Assembly: GCF_008728835.1 (NCBI RefSeq)
Contig: NZ_CP042582.1
Span: 3,127,001 to 3,191,000 of the forward strand
Source: Hypericibacter adhaerens
Lineage (GTDB): Bacteria > Pseudomonadota > Alphaproteobacteria > Dongiales > Dongiaceae
Length of the DNA stretch: 64,000 bases
Reading direction: 5' to 3'
The position numbers and the translations under genes are program-made. The notes under the pieces are model-generated. The model was not told the DNA's origin. It ran no database searches and worked only from the letters and a program-made list of their open reading frames with translations. Below are positions 1-8,703 of the stretch, piece after piece; the first letter of the stretch is position 1, and every line of letters starts with the position of its first letter.

Positions 1-308
1 GAGCGCAGGTCGAGCCCCGAGACACCCATCTCGATGAGGGTCTTGAGATCCGGATCCTTCTGCGCCTGCTCGTCATAGCCCATGAGCGCCATGGCGTAGT
101 ATTTGTCCGCGAGCTGCTTGTGCGGATAGATGTCGCGTGCGACCTGGATCAGGGTGCGCATGGTCGCGGGCCGGAGCGCCTTGACCTCGAGGCCCCAGGC
201 CTCCTGCGTATGGATGACGGCTATATTCGTGATCATGAAGGCGGCGGCGCCGCTCGTGACCATGAAGTCGCGGCGTGAGACCCTCACCCGCTTGTCGACG
301 GTTCGCAT
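1..308 (-). CDS. Tat-exported protein, N-terminal part (gluconate 2-dehydrogenase subunit 3-like), cut by window edge
   Basis: The reading frame starts at the ATG ending at 308 and runs off the left edge, so only about 102 residues are visible. A twin-arginine motif (SRRDFMV, residues 11-17) followed by a short hydrophobic stretch predicts Tat export. The mature part has the pattern MRTLIQVARDIYPHKQLADKYY, shown here only as the start MRTLIQVARDIYP, which recalls small Tat-exported subunits of membrane dehydrogenases (gluconate 2-dehydrogenase subunit 3-like), usually encoded with a GMC oxidoreductase and a cytochrome c. A cytochrome c gene lies on the same strand at 794-1201, which fits. The family call rests on recalled similarity and the C-terminal half is missing, so the substrate is unknown. 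Confidence 0.55.
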   Translation of the reverse strand, partial: MRTVDKRVRVSRRDFMVTSGAAAFMITNIAVIHTQEAWGLEVKALRPATMRTLIQVARDIYPHKQLADKYYAMALMGYDEQAQKDPDLKTLIEMGVSGLDLR

Positions 309-374
309 GGGTTCCTCCCTCTCTCTTTGCTTTGTTCGGCGCGCGGCCGGCCCTGGTGCCCGGCCGCGGCTCCG

Positions 375-770
375 TCAGCGATAGCGTCCGTGCTTCTGCA
401 ACACCTCGATCTTGTATCCGTCGGGATCCTGGACGAAAAAGAACTTGGCCATCAGTGCGCCGTCGCGATGGAATTCCTTCACCGGATTGGGGTTGAGGCC
501 GAGGCCCATGAAGCGTCGATGCTCCGCCTCGACGTCGCCGACGACGACCGCCAGATGGCCGTAGCCGTCGCCATGCGTATAAGGTTCGGCGCGGCCATGA
601 TTGATCGTGAGCTCGATCTCGAAATCCGCTTCGGGGTTGCGCAGATAGACGAGCGTGAATCCGTCGAACGGATAGCGGTCGGCGATCGTGAGGCCGAACG
701 CGTTGCGGTAGAAATCGACCGTGCGCCGCTCGTCGAGCACGCGGATCATGGTGTGTATGGCCTTCGCCAT
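375..770 (-). CDS. gloA: Lactoylglutathione lyase-like VOC protein (glyoxalase I)
   Basis: The 131-residue product matches the length of bacterial glyoxalase I, which isomerises the methylglyoxal-glutathione hemithioacetal to S-lactoylglutathione. The four expected metal-ligand positions are visible: His in AIHTMIRV near the N-terminus, Glu in FEIELTINHG, His in GYGHLAVVV, and Glu in DPDGYKIEVLQ near the C-terminus. The start is the ATG ending at 770; a longer reading frame upstream overlaps the cytochrome gene and is not needed. It lies 23 bp downstream of the cytochrome c gene and may be cotranscribed with it. The central segment before DPDGYKIE is slightly divergent from classic GloA, so a related VOC enzyme with another substrate is possible. 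Confidence 0.7.
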   Translation of the reverse strand: MAKAIHTMIRVLDERRTVDFYRNAFGLTIADRYPFDGFTLVYLRNPEADFEIELTINHGRAEPYTHGDGYGHLAVVVGDVEAEHRRFMGLGLNPNPVKEFHRDGALMAKFFFVQDPDGYKIEVLQKHGRYR

Positions 771-793
771 CGTTTCTCCTGTCGCTCCCGAGG

Positions 794-1201
794 CTATTTC
801 GAAACCGATTCCAGATACTGGATGACGAGCTGGCGTTTCGCCGGATCGGCTTGGTGGTACATCATGTTGACGCCGGGAATGAACTTGCCGGCATCGGTGA
901 TCCACTGGTCGATCTTGTCGGGCGTCCAGACGAGGCCCTTGCCGCCGGCGGCCTTGAGCGCGTCCGAATAGGCGAATCCCGGCAGGCTCGCCGCCTTGCG
1001 GCCGATCACGCCGCGCAGGTTCGGACCCTGGCGCAGCGGCGCATTCGCCTCGACGGTGTGGCAGGTGCCGCAGCTCTTGTGGAATTGCGCCTCGGCGGCG
1101 GCGAGATCGACGGCCGATGCCATCCCCGATCCGCTCCACAGCAGGGCCACGACAATGGCCGCGGCGAACGGCAGGCCTCCGCCATAACGGGCAATCCGCA
1201 T
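794..1201 (-). CDS. Periplasmic class I cytochrome c
   Basis: The 135-residue protein has an N-terminal signal peptide (hydrophobic core about residues 9-28, Ala-rich cleavage region) and one haem-binding motif, CGTCH, near residue 44. The segment GPNLRGVIGRKA and the later Met-containing NMMYHQADPAKR fit the small mitochondrial-type cytochrome c fold with a C-terminal helix (QLVIQYLES) and a Met axial ligand. It should carry electrons in the periplasm. The Tat-exported dehydrogenase-subunit-like gene 3' of it on the same strand is a possible partner, but its redox partner is not shown by the sequence. Confidence 0.85.
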   Translation of the reverse strand: MRIARYGGGLPFAAAIVVALLWSGSGMASAVDLAAAEAQFHKSCGTCHTVEANAPLRQGPNLRGVIGRKAASLPGFAYSDALKAAGGKGLVWTPDKIDQWITDAGKFIPGVNMMYHQADPAKRQLVIQYLESVSK

Positions 1202-1369
1202 CGCCTTCCTTTCCGGACGGGCCGGAGGGCCCGCCTGTCATCCAGAGTCGGAAGGCAACGCTACGAAAGCCCGCGGCGAGGCGGGTGGTATCCCTTTACT
1301 ACAGCGAGGATTATCGCGCGGGCTCCCCAACGCGAAATGCGCTGCAATGCAGCAACCGGCCGTTGGGCG

Positions 1370-1690
1370 TTAGGCAGCCGCTCTTCCTATCGGTCCCAGC
1401 GCCGTTTCGTCGACAAGCCCGTTCGGCTGCTTGACCTCGGCGAGATAGCGCAGGCAGGCGCAACGCAGCAACGACGCGAAATTGCCGACCTCACCGCGCA
1501 GTTCGAGCACTTCATCATGCAGCGTTGTCAGGAACTTGGCCAAGCTCGTGCCCTGGTTCTGGGCGATTTCCTCGAGAATCGTCCAGAACGCCGCATCGAG
1601 ACGGATGCTGGTGGAATGGCCGCCGAGGCGCACCGAGCGGGTTTGATAGGCATAGCTGTCCGGCGATTGGCCGGCGAAGATATGGCACAT
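1370..1690 (-). CDS. Ribbon-helix-helix domain protein
   Basis: The 106-residue protein contains TRSVRLGGHSTSIRLDAAFW, a beta-strand followed by two helices (ILEEIAQNQGTSLAKFL and VLELRGEVGNFASLLRCACL), the pattern of the RHH_4-type ribbon-helix-helix proteins common in alphaproteobacteria. These resemble DNA-binding antitoxin-like regulators, but targets are generally unknown. The start at 1690 is chosen because AGGGAGGAACGC lies just upstream and is a strong ribosome binding site; a longer frame begins 51 bases earlier without one. No toxin-like partner is adjacent, so a role as a stand-alone regulator is more likely than an antitoxin role. Confidence 0.65.
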   Translation of the reverse strand: MCHIFAGQSPDSYAYQTRSVRLGGHSTSIRLDAAFWTILEEIAQNQGTSLAKFLTTLHDEVLELRGEVGNFASLLRCACLRYLAEVKQPNGLVDETALGPIGRAAA

Positions 1691-1894
1691 GCGTTCCTCC
1701 CTCGCCTGCCGGCTTCTCCCCTCGTTCACGCTGCACTGCACAAGCGGCCACGCGCGAGGCTACCGGCAAGCTTTCTTGTCAGCCCGGAATCTAGGCCGTG
1801 AGAAGGCCCGCGTCCACGCTCGCGGGATCGCCGCTCCGCCGCCTCGCGTCCCAGGAACGATCGGGGCCGCGCCTTGCGGCCGATCGCCGGTCCG

Positions 1895-2308
1895 TCAATT
1901 GAGCGCGTTGTGGATGAGGTAGCCGGCGATGTCCGCGGGCTTGAGCTTGCCGAGCTTGGGCTCCTCGCCGGCCAGCGACATCTTGATGATGATGTGGTTC
2001 TCGACGTTCTCGAGCTTCACCTTGAAGATGCCGGTGGCGCCGCGGATCCGCGGATAATATTTGGGATCGACGATCTTCTCCTTCTGCGCCAGATGCTCGA
2101 TCAGCGCCGCTTCGTCGGCGTTCTCCGCCGGCTCGGCCTTGACCAGCGTCCAGTCGGTCTGGCCCGCGAACTTCTCGGCGTTGAGCGCCGCGACCGCTTC
2201 CTTGGGCGGCTGGTCGGTCAGCCCGAACTTGAACAGATTCTTGCTGAGCCCGACATCGGAGCCCCACTCGTTGAGGGCTTTGCTCTGGGCCACGTAGATG
2301 GAGGACAT
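1895..2308 (-). CDS. Conserved-looking hypothetical protein, possibly GIY-YIG/T5orf172-like
   Basis: This 137-residue protein has no signal peptide or membrane segment. Its N-terminus (SSIYVAQSKALNEWG, then KNLFKFGLTDQPPKEAVAAL) weakly recalls GIY-YIG-fold domains, in which an IYV strand is followed by a KFG/KIG-T motif and a helix starting with an Arg or equivalent. The expected catalytic Arg is not obvious (PPKEAV at that position), so nuclease activity is doubtful. The frame uses the codon bias of its neighbours and is isolated between a ribbon-helix-helix gene and an RND pump. The family assignment is a guess; that it is a real gene is well supported. Confidence 0.5.
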   Translation of the reverse strand: MSSIYVAQSKALNEWGSDVGLSKNLFKFGLTDQPPKEAVAALNAEKFAGQTDWTLVKAEPAENADEAALIEHLAQKEKIVDPKYYPRIRGATGIFKVKLENVENHIIIKMSLAGEEPKLGKLKPADIAGYLIHNALN

Positions 2309-2387
2309 GAGGGAAAGGCTTCGTCATTGATGGGAAGAATCCCATCATGACACCGCCGTGACGGCCGCGAAACCCCCGATGGCGCGC

Positions 2388-5300
2388 CTATTCGGCGCTG
2401 GCCGGCACCGGATGGGGCGCATGGCGACGGCGCCCGACACGGTGCAGATGATCCATGTAGGTGTAGATCACGGGCGTGATGTAGAGCGTCAGGAGCTGCG
2501 ACAGCAGCAGGCCGCCCACCACCGCCAGGCCCAGGGGCTGGCGCGATTCATGGCCCTGGCCGAAGCCGATCGCGATCGGGAGCGCGCCGGCCAGGGCCGC
2601 CGCCGTCGTCATCATGATCGGCCGGAACCGGACGATGCAGGCCTCGTAGATCGCGTCGACCGCCGATTTGCCGAACTCGCGCTGCTGCACCACCGCCACG
2701 TCGATCATCATGATCGCGTTCTTCTTGACGATGCCCACCAGCATCACGATGCCGACGAAGGCATAGAGGCTGAGCGAGAGGTCGAAGAAGAGCAGCGTCA
2801 GCACCGCGCCGACCGCCGCCGCTGGCAGGCCGGAGAGGATCGTCAGCGGGTGGATGAAGCTCTCATAGAGGATTCCCAGCACGATATAGACCACCAGAAC
2901 CGCCATCGCGAGCAGGAGGCCCAGGCCCTGCAGCGAATCCTGGAAGGCCTGCGCCGTTCCCTGGAAGCTGGTGGTGATGGCCGCCGACAGGCCCGCCTCC
3001 TGCTCCGCCGCATGGATGCGGTCGATCGCGGTGCCGAGCGAGGTGCCCTGCTCTAGCCCGAAGGAGATCGTCACCGACGGGATCTGGCCCTGGTGGTTGA
3101 CCGTCAGGGCGCCGACGCCGCGCTTGACGGTGGCGAGCGCCGTCAGCGGCACCAGCGTACCGCTCTCGGAGCTGAGATAGAGGCGCGACAGGGCCGCTGG
3201 GTCGCTCTGATATTCCGGCGCCACCTCGAGCAGCACCTCGTACTGGTTGGTCGAGGTATAGATCGTCGAGACCTGGCGCTGGCCGAAGGCGGTCCAGAGC
3301 GCCTCCTCGACCTGCTGGGCGGTGATGCCGAGGGCGGCCGCCTTCTCGCGATCGATATCGACCAGGAGCCGCGGCCCGTTCAGGTCCATGTCGCTGGTGG
3401 CGTCGACCACGCCGGGAAGCTTGGCGATGCGCGCCAGCATGTCCTTGGCGCCGCCATAGAGCGTCGTGAGATCCTGCGCCTGGAGCGTGTACTGGTAGGC
3501 GGCCTTCGAGCTGCGGCCGCCGATCCTCAGTGCCGGCGGGTTCTGCGGATAGGCCTTGATGCCCGGCACCGCCGCCATCTTGACGCGCATCTCGCGGACG
3601 ACCTCGTCGGCGCTGAGCGGGCGCTCGTTGCGCGGCTTCAAGGTCAGGAAGATGTTGCCGGTGTTCCCGGTCAGGCGGCCGCCGCTGCTGCCCACGCTGG
3701 ACATCACCCGCGCGACATTGGGGTCGGCCATGGCGATCTCGGCCAGCGCCCGCTGGCGCTCCACCATCGCCGCGAAGGAGCCGTCGATCGGGCCTTCGGT
3801 CGAGATCGTGACCTGGCCCGTATCCTCGCTCGGCAGGAAGTCCTTGGGCGCGATCTGGAACAGCCAGGCCGTGGCGCCGAGCGTGCCGAAGAAGATCAGC
3901 AGGACGATGAAGCGGTGGCGCAGGGCCAGCCGCAGCGTCACGCCATAGACAGCGCGCAACGGATTGAACCAGAGGTTCGAGAGCCGGACCATCAGGCTCT
4001 CCTTGACCACGCCGTCCTTGTGAACGATGTGGGAGCGCACGAAGCGGCTCGCCAGCATCGGCGTCAGGGTCAGGGATACCACGCCCGACACCAGGATCGA
4101 GGCCACGATGGTGACCGCGAACTCGTGCAGCAGGCGCCCGACGATGCCGCCCATGAACATCACCGGGATGAAGACCGCGGCCAGCGACAGGGTCATGGAG
4201 AAGACCGTGAAGGCGATCTCGGAGGCGCCGCGCAGGGCGGCGTCGCGCGGTCGTTCGCCCTTCTCGATATGGCGCAGGATGTTCTCGAGCACCACGATGG
4301 CGTCGTCGACCACGAATCCGACCGACAACGTCAGCGCCATCAGGGTCAGGTTGTTGAGGCTGTAGCCCAGCACCTGCATCGCCGCGAAGGTGCCGATGAC
4401 CGAGATCGGCAAGGCGAGGCTGGGCACGATCGTCGCCGAGGCGCTGCCGACGAAGAGGAAGATCACCAGCACGACCAGGACCGCCGCCAGGATCAGGGTG
4501 AACTGAACCTCGGCGATCGAGGCGCGGATCGAGGTCGAACGGTCATAGAGAACGTCGAGCTTGACCGAGCCCGGCAGCTGGGCCTCGAAGGTCGGCAGCA
4601 GGCCCCGGATCGCATCCACCACCTCGATGGTGTTGGTGCCGGGCTGGCGCTGCACCGCCAGGACCACCGCGCGGTTGCCGTTGAACCAGCTCGCGACCTT
4701 GTTGTTCTCGACGCTGTCGACGACGTTGGCGAGCTGCTCCAGGCGGATCGGGGCGCCGTTGCGGTAGGCCACGATCTGGCGGCGATATTCGGAGGCCTCC
4801 GTCAGCTGGCCCGTCGCCTCCAGCGTCAGCGACTGGCGCGGCCCGTCGAGCGTGCCGACCGGCAGCTGCACGTTGGAGGCATCGATCGCGTCGGAGAGAT
4901 CGTCGACGCCGACACCCCGCGCCGCGAGCTGGTCGGGATCGATCTGGATGCGGACGGCGAACTTCTGGGCGCCATAGACCAGCACCTGGGCCACGCCCGG
5001 CAGCGTCGAGATGCGCTGGGCGATCGAGGTCTCGGCATATTCGTCGACGACATAGAGCGGCTGCGTCGGCGAGCTCAGGGCCAGGAAGAAGATCGGCGAG
5101 TCGGCCGGATTGACCTTGCGGTAGGAAGGCGGGTTCGGCATCTCGGCCGGCAGGCGGCGCTGCGCCACCGCGAGCGCCGACTGCACGTCCTGGGCCGCGG
5201 CATCGATATCGCGGTCGAGCGAGAACTGCAGCGTGATGCTGGTCTGCCCCTGCGCGCTGGTCGAGGTCATGTTGTCGAGGCCGGCGATGGTGGTGAACTG

Positions 5301-5507
5301 CCGCTCGAGCGGGGTCGCGACCGAGGAGGCCATCGTTTCCGGGTTGGCGCCCGGAAGCTGGGCGCTGACCGAGATCGTGGGATAATCGACCGAAGGCAGC
5401 TCCGCGACCGGCAGGGCGCGGTAGGCGACCATGCCGAACAGCACGAACGACGCCATCAGCAGCGTCGTCATGACCGGGCGCTGGATGCAAAGCTGCGGTA
5501 CGTTCAT
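2388..5507 (-). CDS. RND multidrug efflux permease (MdtB/MdtC/MuxB-like, HAE1 family)
   Basis: The product of about 1039 residues has the full length and architecture of an inner-membrane RND pump: an N-terminal membrane helix, a large periplasmic porter domain (PGANPETMASSVATPLE), a second helix bundle with the proton-relay pair in VGFVVDDAIVVLEN, a repeat of the same plan, and a C-terminal bundle with VGIVKKNAIMMIDVAV. The KKNAIM motif and overall pattern fit the MdtB/MdtC branch. The ATG ending at 5507 is preferred to the one at 5513 because GAGGGA lies at correct spacing. The adaptor gene is directly upstream (5599-6813). No outer-membrane factor gene is adjacent, so it presumably uses a TolC-like protein encoded elsewhere. 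Substrates cannot be inferred. Confidence 0.95.
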   Translation of the reverse strand: MNVPQLCIQRPVMTTLLMASFVLFGMVAYRALPVAELPSVDYPTISVSAQLPGANPETMASSVATPLERQFTTIAGLDNMTSTSAQGQTSITLQFSLDRDIDAAAQDVQSALAVAQRRLPAEMPNPPSYRKVNPADSPIFFLALSSPTQPLYVVDEYAETSIAQRISTLPGVAQVLVYGAQKFAVRIQIDPDQLAARGVGVDDLSDAIDASNVQLPVGTLDGPRQSLTLEATGQLTEASEYRRQIVAYRNGAPIRLEQLANVVDSVENNKVASWFNGNRAVVLAVQRQPGTNTIEVVDAIRGLLPTFEAQLPGSVKLDVLYDRSTSIRASIAEVQFTLILAAVLVVLVIFLFVGSASATIVPSLALPISVIGTFAAMQVLGYSLNNLTLMALTLSVGFVVDDAIVVLENILRHIEKGERPRDAALRGASEIAFTVFSMTLSLAAVFIPVMFMGGIVGRLLHEFAVTIVASILVSGVVSLTLTPMLASRFVRSHIVHKDGVVKESLMVRLSNLWFNPLRAVYGVTLRLALRHRFIVLLIFFGTLGATAWLFQIAPKDFLPSEDTGQVTISTEGPIDGSFAAMVERQRALAEIAMADPNVARVMSSVGSSGGRLTGNTGNIFLTLKPRNERPLSADEVVREMRVKMAAVPGIKAYPQNPPALRIGGRSSKAAYQYTLQAQDLTTLYGGAKDMLARIAKLPGVVDATSDMDLNGPRLLVDIDREKAAALGITAQQVEEALWTAFGQRQVSTIYTSTNQYEVLLEVAPEYQSDPAALSRLYLSSESGTLVPLTALATVKRGVGALTVNHQGQIPSVTISFGLEQGTSLGTAIDRIHAAEQEAGLSAAITTSFQGTAQAFQDSLQGLGLLLAMAVLVVYIVLGILYESFIHPLTILSGLPAAAVGAVLTLLFFDLSLSLYAFVGIVMLVGIVKKNAIMMIDVAVVQQREFGKSAVDAIYEACIVRFRPIMMTTAAALAGALPIAIGFGQGHESRQPLGLAVVGGLLLSQLLTLYITPVIYTYMDHLHRVGRRRHAPHPVPASAE

Positions 5508-5598
5508 GCCCATTCCCTCATGGCGTCCGCCTTTCGGAAGACCGCCGGCAGCGCCGGCGCCGACTGCCGAGACCGGCCGCCGATCGCGGCCCGGCGCC

Positions 5599-6813
5599 CT
5601 ACGTGCCCGGCTTTGGCGCGACCAGCGCGCCCGGATAGAGATTCATATGGCCGTCGATCACCACGCGCTCGCCCGCCGTGATCCCGTCGCCGACGGCCGT
5701 GTAGCCATCGAAGCTGGGGCCGCGGTGAATGGTGCGCAGCTCGGCCTTGTCGTCGGCGCCGATGACATAGACATAGGTGCCCTGCTGGCCGATCTGGACC
5801 GCCGCGTCCGGCACGGCCACCACGTCGTTGAGCTCGCGCAGCGCCAAGGTGACCCGCAGGAACTGTCCGGGCAGCAGCCGCTCGTCCTCGTTCGGGATCT
5901 CGGCCTTGAGCCGGATGGTGCCGGTGGACATGTCGACCTGGTTGTCGACGAACACCACCTTGCCGGTGACCGGCGGCGTCTCGCTGTCCGGCACGTTGGC
6001 CTCGATCGTGAGGCCGCCCTGCGCCATGCGATCCTGGATCTCGGCCAGATGGCGCTCCGGCACCGAGCAGACGATGTAAACCGGCTTGGTCTGGTTGATC
6101 ACCACCAGCGGCGTGGTGTCGTTGGCCTTGACCAGGTTGCCGGCATCGACCTCGTAGCTGCCGGTGCGGCCGTCGATCGGCGAGCGGATCTGCGAGTAGC
6201 CGAGCTTGAGCTGGGCCGATTCCACGGCCGCCTCGTCGGCCTTGATCGAGGCGTTGAGCGTGTCGACGGTGGCGCGCGCCTGCTCGTCCTTCTGCTGCGA
6301 GGCGTAGCCGGAGCCGGCGAGCGCCTTGTAGCGCGCCATGTCGGCCTGGGCGCTGGCGAGCTGGGCCTGGTCCTTGGCGAGATTGGCCTGGGCGGCGTGA
6401 AGCTCGGCCAGGAACGGCGCCGGATCGATGGTGAAGAGCAGATCGCCCTTGGCGACCTGCTGGCCTTCGCGGAAATGGACCTCGAGCAGCGGCCCGTCGA
6501 CCTGCGACTTGACCGAGACCGTGGCATAGGCATCGACCCGGCCGATGGTGTCCACGCGCACCGGGAGCGAGCGCGTCTCCGCCGTTCCGAGCACCACGGG
6601 AACCCCCTGCGGCGCGGCGGCGGAAGCGGCCGGCTTGGTTTCCGACGAACTGGGGGTCGACGAGCTCGAGGCCGGTGCGCTCGGCGCGCTGCTGGAGGCG
6701 GTCTGCGGAGCCAGCGACGCCGCCCGGCTCTTGATCAGCCAATAGCCGCCCCCGGCGATCACGACACCGGCGACGACCAGAAGGAGGGCAAGGCGGCGGC
6801 TCATCGATCCCAT
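5599..6813 (-). CDS. RND efflux periplasmic adaptor (MdtA-like membrane fusion protein)
   Basis: The protein of about 404 residues has an N-terminal membrane anchor (LALLLVVAGVVIAGGGYWLI), a low-complexity Ser/Ala/Pro linker, a lipoyl half (VDGPLLEVHFREGQQVAKGD), a coiled-coil hairpin rich in Ala, Gln and Lys, the second lipoyl half (IRSPIDGRTG), and beta-barrel and membrane-proximal domains. This is the plan of MdtA/AcrA adaptors that bridge the RND pump to the outer-membrane channel. The permease gene follows 91 bp downstream on the same strand. An in-frame GTG at 6840 is possible, but no ribosome binding site supports it, so the ATG at 6813 is preferred; an ATG at 6804 is a further alternative. 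Confidence 0.93.
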   Translation of the reverse strand: MGSMSRRLALLLVVAGVVIAGGGYWLIKSRAASLAPQTASSSAPSAPASSSSTPSSSETKPAASAAAPQGVPVVLGTAETRSLPVRVDTIGRVDAYATVSVKSQVDGPLLEVHFREGQQVAKGDLLFTIDPAPFLAELHAAQANLAKDQAQLASAQADMARYKALAGSGYASQQKDEQARATVDTLNASIKADEAAVESAQLKLGYSQIRSPIDGRTGSYEVDAGNLVKANDTTPLVVINQTKPVYIVCSVPERHLAEIQDRMAQGGLTIEANVPDSETPPVTGKVVFVDNQVDMSTGTIRLKAEIPNEDERLLPGQFLRVTLALRELNDVVAVPDAAVQIGQQGTYVYVIGADDKAELRTIHRGPSFDGYTAVGDGITAGERVVIDGHMNLYPGALVAPKPGT

Positions 6814-6840
6814 GCGCGATGAAGAACCTGAAGGGGTCAC

Positions 6841-6930
6841 GTGTTTACTCTAACACAGGAGGATGCCGCGCAATGAAGGAAACTGCCGAAAACGCCGATC
6901 CCCCAAGGGCTTGCCTGAACAGGTTCAGGC
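6841..6930. promoter_or_regulatory. Divergent promoter region with two operator-like palindromes
   Basis: Between the divergent adaptor and choline-sulfatase genes lie a perfect 18-base palindrome at 6913-6930 (GCCTGAAC, AG, GTTCAGGC) and a shorter inverted repeat at 6841-6856 (GTGTT, six bases, AACAC). Both are placed where a regulator of the pump or of betC would bind. No regulator gene is adjacent, so the protein involved is unknown. The palindromes are seen directly; the operator role is inference. Confidence 0.45.
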
Positions 6931-7076
6931 CGGATTAAGGCAATTTCACGGCCCTGCACGGCCGAGCGGTCAGAATCCTGCGGTCTAAAGGTTACAATTT
7001 TCGCAGCTTCGCTTGCGGACCTCGCGCGCCTGCCCTCAGATCGGCGGCGCCCTCTCGCACCCCGCCGGAGTCGTCG

Positions 7077-8624
7077 ATGCCCCTCACGCAGGGACGCCCA
7101 TCCCGCCCGCAGCCCAACATTCTCCTTGTCGTCTTCGACCAGATGTCGGCCCTGGCCCTGCCGGATTACGGCCATCCGCTGGTGCGCACGCCGCATCTGT
7201 CGCGGCTCGCGGCGCGGGGCACCGTCTTCGAGCGCGCCTACTGCGCCTCGCCGCTCTGCTCGCCGTCGCGCTATGCGCTCCTGACCGGGCTCCTGCCCTC
7301 CCGGATCGGCGCCTATGACAACGCCTCGGAGCTGCCCTCGGGCGTCCCGACCCTGATGCATCACCTCAGGGCCGCCGGCTACCGCACCTGTCTCGCGGGC
7401 AAGATGGATTTCACCGGCGCCGACCAGCTCCACGGTTATGAAGAGCGGCTGACCACCGATCTCTCGCCCTCGGACTTCGGCTGGGTGCCCGACTGGGACC
7501 ATCCCGACCAGGTGCAGCCCTGGTTCCACACGCTGCAGAGCGTCGCCGAGGCCGGGCCTTGCGACTATTCGCTGTCGCTGCAGTATGACGAGGAAGCCAC
7601 CTTCAAGGCGGTGCAATGGCTGCACAAGGCCAAGGCCTCCGCCGATCCGCGTCCCTTCCTGCTGACGCTCTCGGTCATGCAGCCGCACGATCCCTACCAG
7701 GCCCTGCGCCGTTTCTGGGATCTCTACGACCATGACAGCATCGACATGCCGGTCCTGCCCGCCGTGCCGGCGGCGATGCGCGACCCCGTCGGGCGGCGCA
7801 TGTATGCCATGTACGACCGCGGCGAGTTTCCGGTGGGCGAGATCGAGATCCGCCGCGCGCGCCATGCCTACTACGCCATGGTGAGCTACTGCGACGAGCT
7901 GCTGGGCCGCCTCCTGGCGGCGCTCGCCGCTCTCGGGCTCGACCGCGACACGATGGTGATCGTGACCTCCGATCACGGCGACATGCTGGGCGAGCGCGGC
8001 CTCTGGTACAAGATGAACTTCTTCGACGGTGCGGTGCGCGTGCCGCTGGTGATGCAGGGGCCCGGCATCGAGGCCGGACGGCGCATCGCCGAACCGGTCT
8101 CGCATCTCGATCTGCTGCCCACCCTGCTCTCCCTCACCGGCACCGCCGTCGATGCCTCGGCTGCCAACCTCGACGGCCGCGATCTCTCTTCCGGCATGAC
8201 CGGCGGGCTGCCGGTGCGGGGCGAGGTACTGGGCGAATATATGGGCGAGGGCTACGACCGTCCGGTCGTGATGATCCGGCGCGGCGCCCAGAAGTTCGTC
8301 TATTCGCGAGGCGAGCTGGCGCAGCTCTACGATCTCGGCGAGGACCCGCGCGAAGAGCACAACCTCGCGCTCAATCCTGCCGAGGCCGCGCCGTTGCGCA
8401 ACCTCACCGACGAGGTCGAGGGTCGCTGGGATCTCGAAGCCCTGCGCAACGCCGTCATCGGCAGCCAGCGCCGCCGCCGCCTCGTGCATCGGGCATTGAC
8501 CTCGGGCCGGGTCGCGCCCTGGGACTACGAGCCCCGCAGCGATCCCTCGCACGAGTATTACCGCAACTACGGGAACGACGGGCCGGATCCCGACCGGAGC
8601 CTGCGCCTGCCCCGGATCCCGTGA
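7077..8624 (+). CDS. betC: Choline-sulfatase
   Basis: The 515-residue protein is a type I sulfatase. Cys61 lies in the formylglycine-forming motif CSPSR, Asp21 in FDQM and Asp299-His300 in TSDHGDMLGERG are metal or active-site residues. The C-terminal tail (HRALTSGRVAPWDYEP and later RNYGNDGPDP) corresponds to the extended tail of choline-sulfatases, which close the oligomeric active site and distinguish BetC from other sulfatases. It hydrolyses choline-O-sulfate to choline and sulfate, feeding glycine betaine synthesis. No betA, betB or betI gene is visible here, so it is a stand-alone locus. Length and motif order are normal. Confidence 0.9.
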   Translation: MPLTQGRPSRPQPNILLVVFDQMSALALPDYGHPLVRTPHLSRLAARGTVFERAYCASPLCSPSRYALLTGLLPSRIGAYDNASELPSGVPTLMHHLRAAGYRTCLAGKMDFTGADQLHGYEERLTTDLSPSDFGWVPDWDHPDQVQPWFHTLQSVAEAGPCDYSLSLQYDEEATFKAVQWLHKAKASADPRPFLLTLSVMQPHDPYQALRRFWDLYDHDSIDMPVLPAVPAAMRDPVGRRMYAMYDRGEFPVGEIEIRRARHAYYAMVSYCDELLGRLLAALAALGLDRDTMVIVTSDHGDMLGERGLWYKMNFFDGAVRVPLVMQGPGIEAGRRIAEPVSHLDLLPTLLSLTGTAVDASAANLDGRDLSSGMTGGLPVRGEVLGEYMGEGYDRPVVMIRRGAQKFVYSRGELAQLYDLGEDPREEHNLALNPAEAAPLRNLTDEVEGRWDLEALRNAVIGSQRRRRLVHRALTSGRVAPWDYEPRSDPSHEYYRNYGNDGPDPDRSLRLPRIP

Positions 8625-8703
8625 ATTACAGCGGGCATAGCGTAGATCGAAGTCGGTTGCCCGGCGGGAGCGCGGTTGCTATGAAGCCGCCGGGTAACGA
8701 TCC

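Noticed and set aside
3093..5681. Plus-strand open frame of 862 codons
   Set aside because: It lies antisense to the RND permease and its translation is rich in Arg, Asp, His and Gly without any domain; a high-GC shadow.
6837..8552. Minus-strand open frame of 571 codons
   Set aside because: It is antisense to choline-sulfatase, which has the CSPSR motif and full length.
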